64,000 bases of DNA from Bacillus albus (GTDB lineage Bacteria > Bacillota > Bacilli > Bacillales > Bacillaceae_G). The notes beneath the pieces were generated by a model. The model was not told where the DNA came from and ran no database searches. It saw only the letters and a program-made list of their open reading frames with translations. Each line of letters opens with the position of its first letter. Within the stretch, counting starts at the first letter, position 1. Position numbers and translations under genes: made by a program. Shown piece after piece: positions 26,559-35,928 of the stretch. The stretch is taken from NCBI RefSeq assembly GCF_001884185.1, contig NZ_MAOE01000037.1, positions 62,001-126,000 of the forward strand. Direction: 5' to 3'.

Positions 26559-28228
26559 CATGCTACCCCTTTTCGCTTTTGCTCCATATGTTGCAGAAGT
26601 AATAAACATACTGTTGTAAGTCCAACTGAAACGACAGCCATCGCCATTCCAATAGATACTTCTCCTTGTTCAAATTGAGCGAAAATAAATGTTGCTGACG
26701 TTTCTACTGATGGAGGTAGTACGAGAAGCGATGCTACTAACTCTCTTATCGAGATTGTAAATGTCATTGCCCACCCGGCAAGAATACCCGGGATAATAAG
26801 AGGTAATATTATTTTTCTAAAAATATAAATATAATTTCCAGAAAAAATACTTCCTGCCTGTACAAGAGAATCATCAATTTGACCGAGCGATACTTTTACA
26901 TACTGCACCGTATAAGGTAAAAAAAGAACGACGTACGTTACGATAACCATGACTGGCGTATTGTAAATTGACAGGGGCATATAGGGTGAATTCCAAAACA
27001 AAATAAGCCCTACAACCATCACGATTCCTGGTACCATATTCGGTAACATACCGCACATATCAAGCCATTTTTCAGAGGACTTTTTCCCCTTTCGAATCAT
27101 AAGCGCGAAAAAGACTCCAATTATAGCGGCCATTACCGCTGTTATAAGTGAAAAGAGAAAACTGTTCCATAGGGCTTCTAATCCTGGGGATCCAATTGTA
27201 AACAATGCTTCATAGTGACTTGTTGTAAAGTTATTTACATGTAAGCCGCCACCTCTTAATTTCGATAATGAAGCAATAAGTATAGAAAAATACGGGATTC
27301 CAATTGATACGATTAATAAACCCATTACATAAACCCATGCTACAAAGCGCGTAAAGATAGACACTGTATACCTTTTAGATTTCACACCTTTTCCACTCAC
27401 CATTGCATATGAGTACTTTCGATTCAATACATTTTGCATATACCAAATGAGCATACATGCACTAAGCAATAAAGAAGATAATGCTGTTGCACTACTAAAA
27501 TCAATCGGCCAACTCGAAATAAATTTATGAATCTCTGATGTTAACACATGAAATCCTATTCTTCTTCCGAACGTAGCCGGTGTTCCAAATTCAGCAATCG
27601 TCTTTACGAAAATAAGTAAAGCACCCATTACATAACTTGATACTAATAACGGCAATATGATTTTTCTTAAACGATAGAAAAATCTCCCACCATGAACTGC
27701 TGCAGCTTCTTCTTTACTACTCCCAATTTGAAGTAATGTATTCTTCAACATGAAGTAAAGGAATGGGAATAAATGAAGACTCATTATTAAAACCATACCA
27801 CCTAAACTAAAAAACGAAGATGATATTGTCTTTAGCATCGGGAAAAACTGTTCGAAATAGCCGTTCGGCTGCATGAACAAAATCCAGCCCATCGATCCAA
27901 TATACGGCGGTGTCATAAATGGAATCATAAAAATAATATCTAACTTACTATACTTTCCAACATCTGTTTTGCTCATAATGAACGCTAATGGAAATGCAAA
28001 TATGGTTGCTCCTATTACTACGAGTACACCTAAAAACATCGAGTTTAGAAAAATCCCAGCTAATCCACCACTCTGCATCACTTCAAAAGGCTTTAAAAAA
28101 TTCCAACTACTATTTTCATATACACTAGAAAATAAAATGAGAAAAAGCGGAATGACGATTAACATCGCCACAAGTAATAACGCTAACGTCATTCCAACTT
28201 GTCTTACTGATATAAATCGATTTACCAT
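26558..28228 (-). CDS. ABC transporter permease, FbpB/PhnU-V type
   Basis: 556 residues, a fused double permease with two groups of six membrane segments. The EAA loop of each half is visible: SSKEEAAAVHGGRFFYRLRKIILPLL near residue 170 (part) and DDSLVQAGSIFSGNYIYIFRKIILPLI near 460 (part). This is the layout of ferric-ion (FbpB/SfuB) and 2-aminoethylphosphonate importers. It is 12 bases downstream of the binding-protein gene and shares its stop with the MBL start. Confidence 0.9.
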   Translation of the reverse strand: MVNRFISVRQVGMTLALLLVAMLIVIPLFLILFSSVYENSSWNFLKPFEVMQSGGLAGIFLNSMFLGVLVVIGATIFAFPLAFIMSKTDVGKYSKLDIIFMIPFMTPPYIGSMGWILFMQPNGYFEQFFPMLKTISSSFFSLGGMVLIMSLHLFPFLYFMLKNTLLQIGSSKEEAAAVHGGRFFYRLRKIILPLLVSSYVMGALLIFVKTIAEFGTPATFGRRIGFHVLTSEIHKFISSWPIDFSSATALSSLLLSACMLIWYMQNVLNRKYSYAMVSGKGVKSKRYTVSIFTRFVAWVYVMGLLIVSIGIPYFSILIASLSKLRGGGLHVNNFTTSHYEALFTIGSPGLEALWNSFLFSLITAVMAAIIGVFFALMIRKGKKSSEKWLDMCGMLPNMVPGIVMVVGLILFWNSPYMPLSIYNTPVMVIVTYVVLFLPYTVQYVKVSLGQIDDSLVQAGSIFSGNYIYIFRKIILPLIIPGILAGWAMTFTISIRELVASLLVLPPSVETSATFIFAQFEQGEVSIGMAMAVVSVGLTTVCLLLLQHMEQKRKGVA

Positions 28229-28240
28229 GTAATCACCATC

Positions 28241-29266
28241 TTATTGAAATACTTTCTTAAATTGTTTTCCTATTTCATCTTGTTCTTTCTCAACTGTTTT
28301 CCAATCAATATTTAATACTGGAATCTCTTCTACATTCGGTCTATTTTCAGCTTTCATATCTGTTCTACCTGGCAATAAATACGCTTTAGCAATTTGTTTT
28401 TGCACATCATCTGATAATAAATAATCAATAAACTCTTTTGCACCTTCTACGTTTTTACTATCCTTCATAATCCCTGCTGCACGCGGGCTAATAACTGTTC
28501 CGCTTTTTGGATAAACAATATCAACCGATTCACCCTTTGCTTTTGCACTGTACGTCATATAATCAACGCCCGCAATGACCATGTCTTTCGCACCTGTTAC
28601 TACTGGATCTAACGCTTCTTGATTTGCCCCCGCTACTGTAACTTCATTTTTCTTAAGCTGTTCAAATAAATTCCAACCATCTTTTCCATTCTTTTTCACA
28701 TATCCTGTTACAAAGTCTAAAGCTGATCCTGAAAGCGCTGGATCTGGAAGATTCACTTTTCCTTTCAATTCCCCTTTCGTTATGTCACTCCAATCTTCAG
28801 GCGCTGTCTTCACATTTTTTGTGTTATACACAATCCCTAACGCTGAAGCACTATATCCAAAATAATGTCCTTTATCATCCGACCATTCAGCACGAAGCTT
28901 ATCAGCTTGTTTCGCTTCTTTATAAGCTAACGTTTGTCCATCCTTTTTTAATCCTTCCATCGCTGGTAACGACGCAAGTACGACTACATCCACGACTGGA
29001 TTTTTCTTTTCAGCTTCCATTCTCGCTAAAATCTTACCTGTTGTTCCTTGAAACATTTCTACTTTTATACCTGTTTTCTTTTCAAAGTCCTTTTGAATCT
29101 TTTCTGCTAATCCTTTAGGTCCTGCACTATATACAACAATTTTCTTTTCATTCGTCGTTTTACTTTTCGCATCTGCATTGCCTGTCTTTGAACTACACCC
29201 TGTTACTACAGCCGAAAATAATAAAGTACATACAAATAAAGACTTAAGCGAACTGAATTTCTTCAT
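28241..29266 (-). CDS. Extracellular solute-binding lipoprotein (ferric/phosphonate type)
   Basis: 341 residues. A lipoprotein signal (FVCTLLFSAVVTGC, lipobox VTGC) anchors it outside the membrane. The mature protein starts KKIVVYSAGPKGLAEKI and continues KKTGIKVEMFQGTTGKIL, the type 2 fold of family 1 (FbpA/SfuA/PhnS) binding proteins; DPALSGSALDF and VDYMTYSAKAKGE lie in the ligand cleft. The paired tyrosines of FbpA are not evident, so iron is not secured and 2-aminoethylphosphonate or another anion is possible. The start overlaps the ATPase stop by 23 bases. Confidence 0.85.
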   Translation of the reverse strand: MKKFSSLKSLFVCTLLFSAVVTGCSSKTGNADAKSKTTNEKKIVVYSAGPKGLAEKIQKDFEKKTGIKVEMFQGTTGKILARMEAEKKNPVVDVVVLASLPAMEGLKKDGQTLAYKEAKQADKLRAEWSDDKGHYFGYSASALGIVYNTKNVKTAPEDWSDITKGELKGKVNLPDPALSGSALDFVTGYVKKNGKDGWNLFEQLKKNEVTVAGANQEALDPVVTGAKDMVIAGVDYMTYSAKAKGESVDIVYPKSGTVISPRAAGIMKDSKNVEGAKEFIDYLLSDDVQKQIAKAYLLPGRTDMKAENRPNVEEIPVLNIDWKTVEKEQDEIGKQFKKVFQ

Positions 29267-30236
29267 ACGATTCTCCCCCTATATGATGAATACATTTTTT
29301 GGGCACATATAACGATACTGGTTTACCGATGCTTAATTTACTATTGTGATAAGCTGTCCATATTCCAAGTGCACCCATGTTTACTTTCATTTCATACCGT
29401 TCTCCTACATATGTAACGTTCTGAATTTCACCTGTATACATTTCGCACACTTCATTTTTCGTCCAGCTTACATGCTCTGGCCGAACCATTTGTTTTCCCT
29501 CTACAAGCCAATTTGCTTTACCAACAAATTTTGCAACAAATTCATGAGATGGCTTCACATAAATGTCTTCTGGTGTTCCTTTTTGTAGTACTTCTCCTTG
29601 TTTCATAACAATAATTTGATCTGACATTGACATAGCTTCTGTTTGATCATGAATAACATACAATGCCGTTAAACCAATTGAATGAACGATGTCCATAAGC
29701 TCTAATCGCATTTCTTCTCGCAAAATCGCATCGAGTGCACTCAGCGGTTCATCAAACAAAATAAAATGCGGTCTCGTTACAATCGCTCTAGCAAATGCGA
29801 CACGTTGCTGCTGTCCACCAGAAAGTTCATGCGGATATCTTTTCTCCATCCCTTGTAATCGAACTCTCTTTATTGCGTCTTCAACTTTTTCCCGTAATTG
29901 ATTCGTTTGCTTTGTAGCTCTTAAACCAAATGCAACATTTTCAAACACTGTCATATGTGGCCATAAAGCAAAATCTTGAAATACCATCCCGATATTACGT
30001 TCATGAGGAGATGTTTTAATTTTTTTCTCACTAGAATACATGCACTTATCCCCAAAATATATTTCACCTTTATCTGGCTCTTCAAGTCCTGCAATCATTC
30101 TAAGTAAAGTCGTTTTCCCGCATCCAGAAGGTCCTAAAAGTGTGGTGAATTCGCCTTGTCTCATGACAATTTGTAACGGTTTTAACGCCTGCGTTTTTCC
30201 AAACTTCTTTTCTAATCCATAAATTTTAATATCCAT
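29244..30236 (-). CDS. ABC transporter ATP-binding protein (FbpC/PotA type)
   Basis: 330 residues. Walker A GPSGCGKTT is near 35-43, the Q-loop GMVFQDFALWPHM near 84, the signature LSGGQQQRVAFARA near 138, Walker B HFILFDEPLSALD near 157 and the switch His in YVIHDQTEAM near 195. A C-terminal TOBE-like region (about 245-325) follows. It energises import through the FbpB-like permease. It is first in the operon, after GAGAGGTGA, and divergent from the LysR gene. Confidence 0.92.
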   Translation of the reverse strand: MDIKIYGLEKKFGKTQALKPLQIVMRQGEFTTLLGPSGCGKTTLLRMIAGLEEPDKGEIYFGDKCMYSSEKKIKTSPHERNIGMVFQDFALWPHMTVFENVAFGLRATKQTNQLREKVEDAIKRVRLQGMEKRYPHELSGGQQQRVAFARAIVTRPHFILFDEPLSALDAILREEMRLELMDIVHSIGLTALYVIHDQTEAMSMSDQIIVMKQGEVLQKGTPEDIYVKPSHEFVAKFVGKANWLVEGKQMVRPEHVSWTKNEVCEMYTGEIQNVTYVGERYEMKVNMGALGIWTAYHNSKLSIGKPVSLYVPKKCIHHIGGESYEEIQFA

Positions 30237-30352
30237 CGTATCACCTCTCTCCCCTCACTATTAACTTGCTTTCATTCTATATGGAAGACTTATACTGAAT
30301 ATTAATGTACTGTAAAGATTAAATTAAAAAACTTCTAATAAACTATTTATTT

Positions 30353-30371
30353 CTATAGATTTTTTCTATAG
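30353..30371. promoter_or_regulatory. Candidate LysR-type operator in the divergent region
   Basis: Two CTATAG hexamers (each a palindrome) sit 7 bases apart in CTATAGatttttTCTATAG, 27 bases before the LysR start. LTTR proteins usually bind such short interrupted dyads next to their own promoter. Confidence 0.4.
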
Positions 30372-30397
30372 TTAAAATAAAAAGGCGGCAACTCATA

Positions 30398-31291
30398 ATG
30401 AATCTCTTAAAATTAGAAATTGTAGTACTTATTAAGAAATACAAAAAACTTACGATTGTTGCAGAAAAACTTGGTGTAAAACAACCTACTATTACATTCC
30501 ATATAAAAAGTTTAGAAGAGGAAATCGGTGTACCTTTATTTGAATTACGTTCTCGAAGATATTTCTTAACAGAGGCTGGTGAGGCACTGCATCATTATGC
30601 TTGTAAAATAGATGCGCTTATGAAAGAAGCTAGACGGGTCACACAAGAGTTTAAAGATTTTCATAAAGGTGCTATAACAATTGGCGCTAGTTATGTACCA
30701 GCGACTTATCTTTTACCAGAAATGATTCACCAATTTCAATGCGAATTTCCAAATATAAAAATAACACTTATGGTAAAAACAGCTCCTGAAATTCGGAAGA
30801 TGCTACAAAATCATGAAATTGATCTCGGTGTAATTTCCGCAGCACCGTTCGATGAATCACTTTTACAAGAAACAAAAATAATGCCTGATACACTTGTTCT
30901 TGCTTTCTCCAAAGAACATCCTTTTTCAAAAAAAGAAAATGTAACATTACAAGATATTGAAAAGGAACGTATACTATTGCATCGTAATCCATCTACAACG
31001 AGAGATTTACTTACAAAATGGATGTTAGAACATAACATTACGTTCCAATCTGAAATTGAATTAGATTCATTAGAAACGATGAAACAAATTTTAAAATATG
31101 GTAATGGAGTTGCTTTTATTTCTAAACTCGCTATCGAACAAGAAGTATACCGAAAGGAACTATGCTATATATCCATCCCTGGATTTGAATTTCAACGTAA
31201 CATTTATACGATTCATCATGAGGACAGATGGAATTCTAAAATTATTTCTTTTTTACTACATAACATCACTTCTTATGCAGCAAAAAATTAA
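30398..31291 (+). CDS. LysR family transcriptional regulator
   Basis: 297 residues. The N-terminal helix-turn-helix is TIVAEKLGVKQPTITFHIKSLEEEIGVPLF (key VKQPTITFHIKSLE at about 28-41), the LysR recognition helix. The effector domain spans about 90-290 with two subdomains. GGCGGCAACT precedes the ATG. It diverges from the ABC operon, so it most likely activates it in response to the imported solute. Confidence 0.9.
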   Translation: MNLLKLEIVVLIKKYKKLTIVAEKLGVKQPTITFHIKSLEEEIGVPLFELRSRRYFLTEAGEALHHYACKIDALMKEARRVTQEFKDFHKGAITIGASYVPATYLLPEMIHQFQCEFPNIKITLMVKTAPEIRKMLQNHEIDLGVISAAPFDESLLQETKIMPDTLVLAFSKEHPFSKKENVTLQDIEKERILLHRNPSTTRDLLTKWMLEHNITFQSEIELDSLETMKQILKYGNGVAFISKLAIEQEVYRKELCYISIPGFEFQRNIYTIHHEDRWNSKIISFLLHNITSYAAKN

Positions 31292-31322
31292 AAGGCTGTC
31301 GTTATATACGACAGCCTTTTAA
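31289..31322. terminator. Terminator between lysR and lipoprotein gene
   Basis: AAAGGCTGTCGT and ACGACAGCCTTT pair around TATAT, shared by the convergent genes. Confidence 0.9.
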
Positions 31323-31331
31323 ACTATAACT

Positions 31332-31856
31332 CTATTTATTTTTCTTCGCTTCAATTTTTGCTTGCGCCTCTTCAGCCTTATCTAATGCTTCTGAAACTTT
31401 TTTCTCTTTTTCTTTCACATCATCTATACTATCGACAGCTTTAATAAGTTTATCGATTCCTTCTTCTTCTACTTTTCTCCGCTTTGCTACTCTTTCATTC
31501 ACTTTCTCTTCTACATCTTTTGCTTTTTGAAGCATATTCTCTGCATTTGATGTTACAGCTTTTTCAAGTGCATCGTCTTTTTTCATTTGTAACACTTCAT
31601 TTGCAATGTCTTTCGCTTCTAAATACTTACCATCTTTTAATGCTGTAGCTCCGCGATCCATTTTCTCAGCCATTTCTTTATATGATTTCGCTTCATTTCC
31701 TGACTTTTCTTTTTCCGCTTTTTCAAACCACATCGTTGCATCACTATATTTTTCATCTTTCAATGATTGCATACCTGTATCAATATACGTGCCATAATTA
31801 CTACATCCAGCCATTACGACTAACAGAAAAAGCATAACAAAACTTAATTTTTTCAT
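31332..31856 (-). CDS. Lipoprotein with TPR-like coiled coil
   Basis: 174 residues from ATG 31856 (AAAAGGAG site). The signal LSFVMLFLLVVMAGC has the lipobox MAGC. Then come YIDTGMQSLKDEKYSDATMWFEKAEKE and YKEMAEKMDRGATALKDGKYLEAKDIANEV (part shown), two TPR-like helical hairpins, and a Glu/Lys-rich coiled coil to the end. It is an extracellular, membrane-tethered protein of unknown role. The upstream frame extension overlaps the MFS gene and has no binding site. Confidence 0.75.
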   Translation of the reverse strand: MKKLSFVMLFLLVVMAGCSNYGTYIDTGMQSLKDEKYSDATMWFEKAEKEKSGNEAKSYKEMAEKMDRGATALKDGKYLEAKDIANEVLQMKKDDALEKAVTSNAENMLQKAKDVEEKVNERVAKRRKVEEEGIDKLIKAVDSIDDVKEKEKKVSEALDKAEEAQAKIEAKKNK

Positions 31857-31953
31857 GATGTTTTCTCCTTTTCTTTGTCTGCTCACTATACTGTAACATA
31901 CATGAAAAAGAGTTTCAAAAACTAAAATACTAATTTGGTCATTTTTATTATTT

Positions 31954-33222
31954 TCAAACGGACACATCTACTTGTTTTTTCGCCATATGCTGCTTTACCC
32001 CAACTAATACAACTAACAATAAACCTCCGCCTATTGTCATCATAACAATGCTAGTTGGCAACATGTCTAATAATAATCCATATACAATCATACCGAGTGG
32101 CGCGATTGCAGTAGCAATTGTTTCAAGTAGTCCAAACACACGCCCTAAGTAGCTCGGATCTGTCGTTTTTTGCATATGTACTTGCATCGGAATATTTACA
32201 ATCATAATTGCAATACCCGTTAACATCATAAAAGCAATATAGTAAATAAAACTTGCCACTTTTGGAATGGTAACTAACAACGGGAATACTGTACATAAAC
32301 TTAAACCTGCAAATAAAAACAGTCCCGTATAAATAGAACGAAACGGATTATTCACTTCTTTACGCACTGATAAAGCAATCGCCCCCATTAGCATCCCGAC
32401 TGCTAACATTCCCTCTACAGTACCGAGTTGCTTTGAAGATAAATGCAATGTATGGACGATAATATACGGAAGCGCAACAGTTAGCCCACACGCAAAAAAG
32501 TTTACCCACAGCGCTATTTTCATTAAACCATATATTTCATGCTGTCGTTTTACATATGCAAATCCTTCTTTTATGCTCGTTAAGAAATGCTCCTTACTTT
32601 CAACCATTTCTTTTTTATATAAATCAAATACGATAAATAATTGCAAAATAACCGCTAAAAAGAACGTAATACTATTTAATAAAAAGAACGACTTAATGGA
32701 AAAGAAACCAAATACAACTCCGCCAATAATCGGCCCTAAAATATTTGATAAAGAAGCTGCCGTTTGATTTAAAGCACTCGCTTTTTGAATACGTTCCTCA
32801 TTTACTAAACTCGGAATAGACGAAGTTAATGCAACAGAATAAAAACTGGCACAAGTTGATAATAATGCTGCTGAAACATAAATAAAAAGAAGTGATGGTC
32901 CAAATATAGTAGCAAGAATAAACATAATAAGCATCGTTAAGCTACTTAATAAATCAGTACCAATGACAAGCCATTTTCGATTCACACGGTCAGCTACAGC
33001 ACCCGCAATCGGACCACAGATCATCCTTGGAAGTGATCCGCAAACGAGCGTAGTTGCAAAACCCATTCCTGAACCAGTTGTCTTTAAAACGTATAACCCC
33101 ATGGCAAATGTATAAATTCCTGCCCCTAATAAAGACGTCATCTTTCCAATCATCATTAAAATAATATTTCTCGTTGCAATCTTCATTCTTGCATCATGTT
33201 GACCTATACTTACATCTCCCAT
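31954..33222 (-). CDS. MFS transporter
   Basis: 422 residues, twelve membrane segments, with the loop 2-3 motif ICGPIAGAVADRVNRKW (part) near 66 in the place of the MFS GxLaDrxGrk signature. The family fits the COG0477/MFS_3 group of macrolide- or enterobactin-type exporters. AAGGGGAGAG precedes the ATG. It diverges from the HTH-TPR regulator, with the operators at 33241-33318 between the two starts. Confidence 0.88.
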   Translation of the reverse strand: MGDVSIGQHDARMKIATRNIILMMIGKMTSLLGAGIYTFAMGLYVLKTTGSGMGFATTLVCGSLPRMICGPIAGAVADRVNRKWLVIGTDLLSSLTMLIMFILATIFGPSLLFIYVSAALLSTCASFYSVALTSSIPSLVNEERIQKASALNQTAASLSNILGPIIGGVVFGFFSIKSFFLLNSITFFLAVILQLFIVFDLYKKEMVESKEHFLTSIKEGFAYVKRQHEIYGLMKIALWVNFFACGLTVALPYIIVHTLHLSSKQLGTVEGMLAVGMLMGAIALSVRKEVNNPFRSIYTGLFLFAGLSLCTVFPLLVTIPKVASFIYYIAFMMLTGIAIMIVNIPMQVHMQKTTDPSYLGRVFGLLETIATAIAPLGMIVYGLLLDMLPTSIVMMTIGGGLLLVVLVGVKQHMAKKQVDVSV

Positions 33223-33240
33223 AACGACTCTCTCCCCTTA

Positions 33241-33262
33241 AAAGTTAAATTGTGTTAAACTT
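33241..33262. promoter_or_regulatory. Operator copy 1 in MFS/HTH divergent region
   Basis: AAAGTTAAATTGTGTTAAACTT is an imperfect dyad that shares the AGTTAAATTGT half with copy 2 about 55 bases away. It lies near the MFS start, so binding would repress the pump gene. Confidence 0.55.
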
Positions 33263-33295
33263 ATTATATAATCAACTTTCCATTTTTTACAACAA

Positions 33296-33318
33296 AAAGT
33301 TAAATTGTATTTAACTTT
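33296..33318. promoter_or_regulatory. Operator copy 2 in MFS/HTH divergent region
   Basis: AAAGTTAAAttgtaTTTAACTTT is a perfect 9-bp-arm dyad around a five-base centre, just before the AAAGGAG ribosome site of the regulator gene. Confidence 0.7.
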
Positions 33319-33339
33319 CAATTATAAAGGAGCAAAACT

Positions 33340-34554
33340 ATGGCAACTCTCGGCGAAAAAATTAAAGCATTACGAAAAGAAAAAAAACTTACACAAACAA
33401 ATCTGGCAGGTTCGGAACTTACAAAAAGTATGCTTAGTCAAATTGAAAATGGAAAAGCTACACCTTCCATGAAAACATTACAATATATCGCTGAAAAACT
33501 AGAATGTGAAACGAGTTTTTTATTAGAAGATGATGATGGAGAAATTGTAGAACTCATTACAAAAATGGAGCAACTCATAAAGGAAAACAAATGTGATGAA
33601 GTGTATGAGACTTTACTACCTATCATTCAAACAGAGCTACCTTCTACTTTAAATACAGCTCGTTTATACAAACAATTTGTAACTGCTGCGGCGATTATGA
33701 AAGATTACGATATTGAATCTTACGTAGAAAAAGCTGTTTCTATTTTCGAAAAATATAAGTTATACCGTGACAGTACGGAAACAAAATTAAAATTAACTTT
33801 TGCGATATTCACACGTAAAAAGTATGCAGAATGTTTACAACTTATATCTAATATTAGAAATGACTATGAAGAGAAACATTTAGAAATGGATCTTATTATA
33901 CATATTGAGTTATGTTTATATGAAGCCATCATATTACTAGCATGTGGCGATTATGAAAAATGTGAAGAAACGATATTAGAAGCACTCGCATTTTCAAAAA
34001 AGCATCAAGTGTATTATAAAACAGACGAATTTTACCGTATTTTATCTTACCAAAAAGTGATTACAGTCGATAAAGAGCAATATTTATATTACATAAAAAA
34101 ATCTGAGCAATTTGCCATTTTTACAGAAGATACTCTATCCATTGCGATAATTGACATTTTAAAAGCTTACTACTACAACACGATTACTAATGAATATACA
34201 ATCGCATTAAAACATCTAGAACAATTTCGAGAAAAACTAAAAGATCAACCCATTTTTCAAGACGACGGATTGTATTATCTTGAAAAAGGAAAAGCTTTAT
34301 ACGGATTAAAACGTTACGAAGAAGCTTTACAAGCATTGCAACGTGGTATTATACCAGATTATATGAACCATCCACTGGATCAAGCATGGCTTACAACAGC
34401 TGGTGCATATCGTGCACTTTGTTACGTTAAACTGAATGATAAAAAAAGAGCTCTTGAAGAAGCAACAAAAGCAAATAAAATGATACAATCGTATCCAGAC
34501 TCTATTTTCTCTTCTTTTATTAAAGAAACATTACAAATAATACAAAAACTTTAA
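33340..34554 (+). CDS. HTH-TPR transcriptional regulator
   Basis: 404 residues. Residues 5-60 form an XRE helix-turn-helix (LGEKIKALRKEKKLTQTNLAG, then SMLSQIENGKATPSMKTLQYIAEKL, key SQIENGKATPS). Residues 70-400 are helical TPR repeats, the RRNPP-like architecture of PlcR/Rap/MutR regulators that sense peptides or other ligands. No signal-peptide gene is visible next to it. It diverges from the MFS gene; the two AGTTAAA dyads upstream are its probable operators. Confidence 0.82.
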   Translation: MATLGEKIKALRKEKKLTQTNLAGSELTKSMLSQIENGKATPSMKTLQYIAEKLECETSFLLEDDDGEIVELITKMEQLIKENKCDEVYETLLPIIQTELPSTLNTARLYKQFVTAAAIMKDYDIESYVEKAVSIFEKYKLYRDSTETKLKLTFAIFTRKKYAECLQLISNIRNDYEEKHLEMDLIIHIELCLYEAIILLACGDYEKCEETILEALAFSKKHQVYYKTDEFYRILSYQKVITVDKEQYLYYIKKSEQFAIFTEDTLSIAIIDILKAYYYNTITNEYTIALKHLEQFREKLKDQPIFQDDGLYYLEKGKALYGLKRYEEALQALQRGIIPDYMNHPLDQAWLTTAGAYRALCYVKLNDKKRALEEATKANKMIQSYPDSIFSSFIKETLQIIQKL

Positions 34555-34620
34555 GAATGTCTCGAAATGGTATATTATCCCTCTTTTTTAGCAAAGATAA
34601 TAATGATGGGAGGAATATAA

Positions 34621-34800
34621 ATGAATATTCAACGTGCAAAAGAGCTTTCTGTGTCAGCGGAGCAAGCGAATGTTAGTTTTCAAGGCATGCCTGTTATGAT
34701 TCAACACGTCGACGAAAGCAATGAAACCGCCCGCATATATGAAGTAAAAAACCCAGGACGCGAATTAACAGTTCCAGTTAATAGCTTAGAGGAAATATAA
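34621..34800 (+). CDS. sspH: Small acid-soluble spore protein H
   Basis: 59 residues: MNIQRAKELSVSAEQANVSF then GMPVMIQHVDESNETARIYEV and PVNSLEEI (parts). This is a near-identical match to the H-type SASP of B. subtilis, a minor spore core protein made late in sporulation. GGGAGGAATATA precedes the ATG. The GTATA (about 34570) and AAAGATAA (about 34592) elements could be a sigma-G/F promoter, but are weak. It has a strong terminator and no neighbour in the same operon. Confidence 0.92.
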   Translation: MNIQRAKELSVSAEQANVSFQGMPVMIQHVDESNETARIYEVKNPGRELTVPVNSLEEI

Positions 34801-34801
34801 G

Positions 34802-34840
34802 AAATGCCACTTCATTTTTTTGAAGTGGCATTTTTCTTTT
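34802..34840 (+). terminator. Terminator of sspH
   Basis: AATGCCACTTCA and TGAAGTGGCATT form a perfect stem around TTTTTT, then TTTCTTTTTTT. Confidence 0.92.
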
Positions 34841-34984
34841 TTTAGATTACTTATTATAAATTTCTTCTATCTTCTATTTCACAGGAGCTGAAAAAATAAG
34901 AATTTTCTACTTCTTTTCTTTTTGTGACCTGCTAAAATACAAACTATGGATTAATTATTCACACTATATTAAGGAGGAAAAATA

Positions 34985-35320
34985 ATGGCATCTAATTTAG
35001 AAAAAAACAATTCTTATTATGCAGTTATATTCACTTCCAATTTATCTAATGATACAGCAGATTATAGTACAGTTGCCGATAAAATGGAGGAACTCGCAAA
35101 ACAGCAACCTGGATTTCTAGGTGTAGAAAGTGCGCGAGATCATTCAGGGCTCGGAATCACAATTTCTTATTGGGAATCACTTGAAGCAATTGAAAATTGG
35201 AAACAGAACGCCTTACATAAAGAAGCGAAAAAAAGAGGCCGTGAGCAATGGTATGAAAACTTCCATCTGCGTATATGCCTTGTCGAGAAAGAATTTAAGT
35301 TTCATAGAGGTACATTGTAG
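34985..35320 (+). CDS. Antibiotic biosynthesis monooxygenase (ABM) domain protein
   Basis: 111 residues with the dimeric ferredoxin-like ABM fold: YYAVIFTSNL (first strand), YSTVADKMEELAKQQPGFLGVESAR (helix and second strand, part shown), GLGITISYWESLEAIENWKQN. Similar proteins are heme-degrading or quinol monooxygenases or simple ligand binders; heme ligands are not visible. AAGGAGG precedes the ATG. The hydrolase gene follows two bases later. Confidence 0.85.
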   Translation: MASNLEKNNSYYAVIFTSNLSNDTADYSTVADKMEELAKQQPGFLGVESARDHSGLGITISYWESLEAIENWKQNALHKEAKKRGREQWYENFHLRICLVEKEFKFHRGTL

Positions 35321-35322
35321 CG

Positions 35323-35928
35323 ATGAAGAAAAAATTAGCTCTCGTTGTTGTTCATGAAATATATGGTGTGAATGACCATATGCATCACGTTATCCACCAC
35401 TTCACTTCATCTCATATAGATGTATTCTGTCCTAATCTTCTACAATCGCACCATGCATTTCATTATAGTGATGAAGAAAAAGCATATCATTTTTTTATAC
35501 ATCATATTGGATTTGATGAAGGCAAAAAGAAAATTGAAGAATTCATTATTCATCTTTCTAATAATTATACACATATTGGACTTATTGGCTTTAGTGTTGG
35601 CGCTACTATCTCATGGCTATGTAGTAACAATCCGAAAATAGATTTTATTATCGGATGTTACGGTTCCCGTATACGTGACTATATTCATATAAAACCAACA
35701 TGTGCTACCTTACTTATTTTACCTGAAAAAGAAGCTAGTTTTTCAGTATCCTCTTTCATTCAGTCGTTGCAGCAACAAAAAAATCCTTTATTAGAAATTA
35801 AACAACTACATGGTGAACATGGGTTTCTAAATCCGTACACTGAAAAATATAACGAGCACTCTACAAAGCAAGCATACTCTCTAATAGATGCATTTCTTGT
35901 AAAAAACACTTTTATAAAGGAGAGCTAA
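35323..35928 (+). CDS. Dienelactone hydrolase-like alpha/beta hydrolase
   Basis: 201 residues. VVVHEIYGVNDHMHHVIH near residue 8 is the oxyanion turn and GLIGFSVGATIS near 88 the nucleophile elbow, with Ser where dienelactone hydrolase has Cys. GEHGFLNP near 166-173 offers the His. Substrate unknown. It is 2 bases after the ABM gene and abuts the next gene at its stop, so the three form one operon. Confidence 0.8.
   Translation: MKKKLALVVVHEIYGVNDHMHHVIHHFTSSHIDVFCPNLLQSHHAFHYSDEEKAYHFFIHHIGFDEGKKKIEEFIIHLSNNYTHIGLIGFSVGATISWLCSNNPKIDFIIGCYGSRIRDYIHIKPTCATLLILPEKEASFSVSSFIQSLQQQKNPLLEIKQLHGEHGFLNPYTEKYNEHSTKQAYSLIDAFLVKNTFIKES

Noticed and set aside
34555-34620. Sigma-G promoter of sspH
   Set aside because: GTATA and AAAGATAA are possible elements, but match and spacing are too weak for a feature.
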